Positions 14,837 to 17,609 of a stretch of 17,609 bases of DNA are shown one piece after another; the stretch's first letter is position 1, and every line of letters begins with the position of its first letter. The DNA is from an uncultured Eubacteriales bacterium (GTDB taxonomy: Bacteria; Bacillota; Clostridia; Oscillospirales; CAG-272). Position numbers and translations under genes: made by a program. Location of the stretch: NCBI GenBank assembly GCA_934446285.1, contig CAKSEI010000013.1:1-17609 (forward strand), read 5' to 3'. The notes beneath the pieces are model-generated. The model saw only the letters and a list, made by a program, of their open reading frames with translations, was not told the origin of the DNA and searched no databases.

Positions 14837-15157
14837 ATGACAGGTATGATAACAGACCTTTTTGAGGCGCTTACAATATTTTGTTTCGGTCTGTCGTGGC
14901 CGATATCCATACGCAAGTCTCTTATTTCGAGAACCGCAAAGGGCAAGAGTCTCTTCTTTGAGATATTTCTTCTCATCGGATATGCGTTCGGAATTGCACG
15001 CAAGATAATACAGGTTGTTGCTCTCGGCAGCAGCGGATTTATCTTCTATCTGAGCTTCTTCTTCTATGTTCTCAACTTTATCGAGATATCGATAGACGTT
15101 GCTCTCTACTTCCGCAATTCGCGACTTGACCGCGAGGCTGAGAACGCACAGAAATAA
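14837..15157 (+). CDS. Small three-helix membrane protein, PQ-loop/SemiSWEET-like
   Basis: 106 residues with predicted membrane helices at about 5-22, 38-62 and 66-92. The first loop, SWPISIRKSLISRTAKGKS (20-38), resembles the PQ-loop region of SemiSWEET-type proteins, with Trp-Pro in place of Pro-Gln. One triple-helix bundle is the SemiSWEET size, which works as a dimer. There is not one histidine in the protein, so it cannot be a haem-b Frd anchor of the bis-His type. It starts 15 bp after frdA with AAGGAG/AAAGGAA upstream, and the operon terminator lies 15 bp after its stop, so it is co-transcribed with the redox genes. It might move a metabolite or tether the complex; the role is unknown. 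Confidence 0.75.
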   Translation: MTGMITDLFEALTIFCFGLSWPISIRKSLISRTAKGKSLFFEIFLLIGYAFGIARKIIQVVALGSSGFIFYLSFFFYVLNFIEISIDVALYFRNSRLDREAENAQK

Positions 15158-15172
15158 AATTTCGCATAAATC

Positions 15173-15203
15173 AAAAGAGAAACTCTACTCGGGTTTCTCT
15201 TTT
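15173..15203 (+). terminator. Strong intrinsic terminator of the twelve-gene operon
   Basis: AAAAGAGAAAC (15173-15183) pairs perfectly over 11 bp with GTTTCTCTTTT (15193-15203) around the loop TCTACTCGG; the descending stem ends in a T run, then AGTTTG. It begins 15 bp after the last stop codon, with no comparable hairpin between 3698 and here. Confidence 0.85.
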
Positions 15204-15236
15204 AGTTTGCGTATGTAAAAACTGCTCTTTTCCCGG
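15173..15236 (+). repeat. Dispersed intergenic repeat, copy 2 (terminator plus tail)
   Basis: Matches 3237-3302 in order through the hairpin and a tail ending GCTCTTTTC. The adjoining block 15229-15269 (TTTCCCG plus 34 bases, about 23 of the 34 identical without gaps) matches 3137-3177. There it precedes the hairpin instead of following it. Confidence 0.6.
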
Positions 15237-15269
15237 AAAAAGCGATGCGAAAGCTTTTATAAAAGAGTC

Positions 15270-15432
15270 TACCTGTTCGGCTGTCATGGCGCCTTGCCAT
15301 GTCCGCCGCCGCGCCCGCCATAACACGTGCGCCCGCTCGGGTGACAAACATTGTTCGTCCACGTGTCTGCCCGTGCACCGCGGCATAACGCTTTGTTTCT
15401 AAAAAGCCTGCCCGTGCGGAACAATATGCACG
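15270..15432. other. Intergenic stretch between convergent genes, no gene seen
   Basis: The only clear structure is CATGGC (15285-15290) pairing with GCCATG (15296-15301). A 71-codon minus-strand frame across 15171-15386 has no family resemblance and runs through the terminator, so it is not called. Confidence 0.5.
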
Positions 15433-15479
15433 AAAAAAGCACCCGGGCGACTTTACCTGAGCGCTCAGCGTGCTTTTTT
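15433..15479. terminator. Bidirectional terminator between the operon and the HAD gene
   Basis: AAAAAAGCAC (15433-15442) pairs perfectly with GTGCTTTTTT (15470-15479), with an inner 12-bp palindrome CTGAGCGCTCAG (15457-15468). A and T runs on opposite sides let it work in both directions. It lies 2 bp beyond the minus-strand HAD stop codon. Confidence 0.8.
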
Positions 15480-15481
15480 GC

Positions 15482-16294
15482 TTATTTTTTGTTTTTCTTT
15501 GCGATTTCGGCTATATCACCCACACCGTTCAAAACCATACTCGGGCGGTAGGCATATGTCTTTAACGTATCGCGGGTCGAAACTCCGGAGAGCACAAGAA
15601 CGGTTGACATACCGCTCTCCATTCCCGATATGACGTCCGTGTCCATCCTGTCGCCGACCATTACCGCCTCGGCTGAGTGGCAGCCGAGCATTCTCAAACC
15701 CGTGCGCATCATCAAGGGATTCGGCTTCCCGCAGAAGTACGCCTGCTTGCCCGTCGCCATCTCGATGGGGGCGATGAGCGCACGGCAGGCGGGCGCGATA
15801 CCGTTTTCGATAGGTCCGGAGACATCGGAATTCGCGCCTATCAGCTTTGCTCCCGCCATGACGAGATTAGTCGCCTTTGTAAGAGTGTCAAGTGAATATG
15901 ACCGTCCCTCACCGACCACCACATAGTCGGGATTGACGTCATTCATAGTTATTCCCGCATCATAGAGGGCGTTGAAAAGTCCGGCCTCGCCTATGGCAAA
16001 AACCGAGCAGCCGGGTGCTTGGTCTTTTAAAAACGCAGCAGTGGCAAGTGCGCTCGTATAAAAATGCTCCTCGGATACGTCAAGCCCCATGCGCGCGAGC
16101 TTCTGGTTAAGTTCCCTCGGGGTATATCCGCTGTTGTTGGTCAGAAAAAGATATTCTTTATTTTCGTCATGCAGCCACTGAATGAACTCCGCAACCCCGG
16201 GCAGAATTCGATTACCGTGGTATATAACGCCGTCCATATCGCAGATAAAGCCTTTTTTCTTGTTAAAATCAATTTTACCGGCTGTAATACTCAT
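15482..16294 (-). CDS. HAD-superfamily class IIA phosphatase, NagD type
   Basis: 270 residues from the preferred start. HAD motif I is DMDGVIYHG with the nucleophile D19 and acid/base D21; motif II is TNNSG (T52); motif III Lys is K190 in CGKPNP; motif IV is VGDRMDTD (213-220) with D215 and D220. The large cap between motifs II and III and the DMDGV form are typical of subclass IIA (NagD, AraL, 4-nitrophenylphosphatase-like), broad sugar-phosphate or nucleotide phosphatases. The substrate cannot be told. The longer start at 16327 was rejected because it sits at the predicted transcription start and has no ribosome site. ATG 16294 has GAAGGA (16304-16309) 9 nt upstream. Monocistronic: its own promoter and terminator flank it. 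Confidence 0.92.
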   Translation of the reverse strand: MSITAGKIDFNKKKGFICDMDGVIYHGNRILPGVAEFIQWLHDENKEYLFLTNNSGYTPRELNQKLARMGLDVSEEHFYTSALATAAFLKDQAPGCSVFAIGEAGLFNALYDAGITMNDVNPDYVVVGEGRSYSLDTLTKATNLVMAGAKLIGANSDVSGPIENGIAPACRALIAPIEMATGKQAYFCGKPNPLMMRTGLRMLGCHSAEAVMVGDRMDTDVISGMESGMSTVLVLSGVSTRDTLKTYAYRPSMVLNGVGDIAEIAKKNKK

Positions 16295-16329
16295 ATTCCG
16301 CAGTCCTTCATCAATATTTTCACGCATCT

Positions 16330-16358
16330 ATTATATCATCCCAAATGTAAAATTTCCA
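16330..16358 (-). promoter_or_regulatory. Promoter of the HAD phosphatase gene
   Basis: Reading the minus strand: TGGAAA (16358-16353), 17-base spacer, consensus TATAAT (16335-16330). Transcription would begin about 16323, some 30 nt before the chosen ATG and just past the alternative ATG at 16327. Confidence 0.6.
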
Positions 16359-16573
16359 TCGTTTGCACGTAAATTTTACTTACCGTTTTGCATTTTTATT
16401 TTGCTCACGTTTAATGCACTACGGTAAATATATCCCCTTTAATATATTCCTCAATATTCGCCTGTCGAAAACCCGACTTTGTAAACGTCTTAAATAAGAG
16501 AGCCTGCCGTTGCTTCATGCGAATAAGCTCGTCCCATATCTTCCCGAGACGCGCCTTTTTTCCTCATATTAAT
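16359..16573. other. AT-richer intergenic stretch with a doubtful 35-codon minus-strand frame
   Basis: No recognisable gene. On the minus strand, ATG 16518 to TAA 16411 reads as 35 protein-like residues (starts MKQRQALLFK, ends DIFTVVH). The frame stays open upstream to about 16566 without another start. There is no ribosome site, and it follows a terminator, so it could be a decayed gene end or chance. Confidence 0.25.
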
Positions 16574-16603
16574 AAAAAAAGGCTTGCCTGCTGCGGCGAG
16601 CCT
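16574..16603 (-). terminator. Intrinsic terminator of the minus-strand gene at 16754-17608
   Basis: On the minus strand AGGCTCGCC (16603-16595) pairs with GGCAAGCCT (16588-16580, one G-U) around a 6-nt loop, followed by a run of seven T with the stem's last base (16580-16574). Confidence 0.82.
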
Positions 16604-16753
16604 CAAGGTCAGGACGCTTGTACTCAAGCGTTGAAAATTTTTCGGATCTGAAAAATCCATATCATAACGGCTGTTTCTAATAAAATGATTCAGTATTTTT
16701 CCCTTCTGCCGAGAAAAGATTCCGTTATGTTTTCTAATTCTGAAAAGGAAGGA
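16604..16753 (-). other. 3' untranslated stretch with two further hairpins
   Basis: ACGCTTG (16614-16620) pairs perfectly with CAAGCGT (16625-16631) around TACT. ATTTTTCGGATCTGAAAAAT (16637-16656) is a near-perfect palindrome with two off-centre mismatches. Together with the terminator at 16574 they form a stacked set in the 150 bases after the stop codon. No gene is seen here. Confidence 0.35.
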
Positions 16754-17608
16754 TTATTCACTTTTTTCCCAATAGGGATAGTCCGAAAACACAAACTTTC
16801 CTGCGGCGTTTTTCTCTGTCGGCAGATCAACATAGAGCTTGCTGCAGCCCGGCGGCGTTTTCACAGCTATCACAACTGTAAATTTTCCGTTGCCTTCATC
16901 GCGGACGCAGTCCACACAACTGTTGTAAGAGGCTTCCCCCTTGCGCTTTTTGCAAACCGCATAGACATCGCCTTTGTATTCAATCAGTTCTTTATCGGCA
17001 ATAGCACGGTTCAGCGTTTTATCGGTAAATTCCTCCGAAAAAACCTTTAAGAAATTTTTGCGGACATTTTCGATCGAGTTTATGTAATCATACGGAGGAA
17101 ACATAGGCACATAATTCTTTTGCTTGAACCGTACAGGCTTAGCACTGCCCGGATACTCACCTGCGAAATTCAGGCTCATCCATAGGCTTCTCGCTTTATC
17201 TGCCATTTCCCTCGCATCTGCGTAGTATAGGACTGTTCCATCCTCAGGATAAAGCTCATACCCGTTTACACCGCGAAGGCTTTCAATTATTGCAAGCTTA
17301 TCGTTTTCATAATTCTTCCAAATCGCAATAGCTTCCTCCGAAACACTTTCCGTATATAAAGCTATTGAATAATTGTCACGTGCCGTAATAAATCTGACCT
17401 CTTTGTCCGAAATAAGCCGCCCGACTTCTATTCTGCCCTTATAGGTGTCCGATGCATAGCCGTATGTATCGCTGTCGATTATAAAAAAGGTGAGCTCGCC
17501 TCCGCCGATCTTATCAACGAAAAATGCCACCCGGTTTTCGGAAAAGCTTGCCGTAACGGTACCCACCCAGCTCTCCGGCAGCGTGATCTCATAGGTGCCT
17601 TCGGAAAA
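16754..17608 (-). CDS. Uncharacterised, probably exported protein, N-terminus cut by window end
   Basis: 284 residues visible, open to the window edge; the GTG at 17566 is an internal Val, since FSEGTYEITLPESW reads in frame before it. I do not recognise the family firmly. The start of the visible part (YEITLPESW, then beta-rich text) resembles secreted clostridial proteins that open with an I-x-LPxxW motif after a lipoprotein signal. The C-terminal 100 residues (from about KNFLKVFSEEFT to FSDYPYW) have the layout of small extracellular domains such as the IseA/YoeB cell-wall hydrolase inhibitor group, a weak resemblance. Four Cys lie near the C-terminus (AVCKK, SCVDC, GCSK). No membrane helix is visible; a signal peptide would be outside the window. 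Its DNA is AT-richer than the redox operon. Confidence 0.75.
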   Translation of the reverse strand, partial: FSEGTYEITLPESWVGTVTASFSENRVAFFVDKIGGGELTFFIIDSDTYGYASDTYKGRIEVGRLISDKEVRFITARDNYSIALYTESVSEEAIAIWKNYENDKLAIIESLRGVNGYELYPEDGTVLYYADAREMADKARSLWMSLNFAGEYPGSAKPVRFKQKNYVPMFPPYDYINSIENVRKNFLKVFSEEFTDKTLNRAIADKELIEYKGDVYAVCKKRKGEASYNSCVDCVRDEGNGKFTVVIAVKTPPGCSKLYVDLPTEKNAAGKFVFSDYPYWEKSE

Positions 17609-17609
17609 C

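Noticed and set aside
14837..15157. FrdC/FrdD or SdhC-type cytochrome b anchor
   Set aside because: No histidine for haem ligation and a PQ-loop-like first loop; topology and sequence do not fit.
15171..15386. 71-codon minus-strand frame after the operon
   Set aside because: It reads through the operon terminator and repeat, with no motif and no ribosome site.
1..17609. tRNA, rRNA, CRISPR array, IS element or prophage genes
   Set aside because: No cloverleaf-like sequence, spaced direct repeats, transposase or phage protein was found on either strand.

Overview
The window is about 55-60% GC, with tightly packed genes, Shine-Dalgarno starts, and no sign of aerobic respiration. It looks like a chromosomal piece of a strictly anaerobic Clostridia-type Bacillota, perhaps a gut Oscillospiraceae or a relative. 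That placement rests on gene content and intergenic style only; the species cannot be told.

Layout. (1) 2-3124, + strand: the 3' part of carB (carbamoyl-phosphate synthase large subunit) followed 9 bp later by argF (ornithine carbamoyltransferase), the end of an arginine/citrulline operon. (2) 3125-3697: intergenic region with terminator-like hairpins, two candidate sigma-A promoters in tandem and a structured leader. (3) 3698-15157, + strand: twelve genes in one direction with gaps of at most 34 bp and many overlaps, closed by a strong terminator at 15173-15203. Order: LDH-fold dehydrogenase with a malate-type specificity residue, fumC, hdrB, hdrC, hdrA, mvhD/flxD, flxC-like, flxB-like, flxA, frdB-like, frdA-like, and a small three-helix PQ-loop-like membrane protein. 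(4) 15482-16294, - strand: a HAD-IIA (NagD-type) phosphatase with its own promoter and terminator. (5) 16754-17608, - strand: the 3' part of an unrecognised, probably exported protein.

How the genes work together. The central operon spells out the reductive branch of the TCA cycle (oxaloacetate to malate to fumarate to succinate). In the middle it carries a complete, hydrogenase-free Flx-Hdr electron-transfer complex (NAD(P)H-oxidising FlxA, Fe-S adaptors, MvhD, HdrABC) directly in front of a soluble fumarate reductase pair. There is no cytochrome b anchor. The most economical reading, which is an inference, is a cytoplasmic NADH:fumarate reductase in which HdrA bifurcates electrons. The strongly exergonic reduction of fumarate would then drive reduction of ferredoxin, so energy is conserved without a quinone or a membrane-bound Frd. 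The Frd pair resembles archaeal thiol:fumarate reductase (TfrAB) with the HdrB-like half of TfrB supplied as a separate HdrB.

No tRNA, rRNA, CRISPR array, IS element or phage gene was seen.
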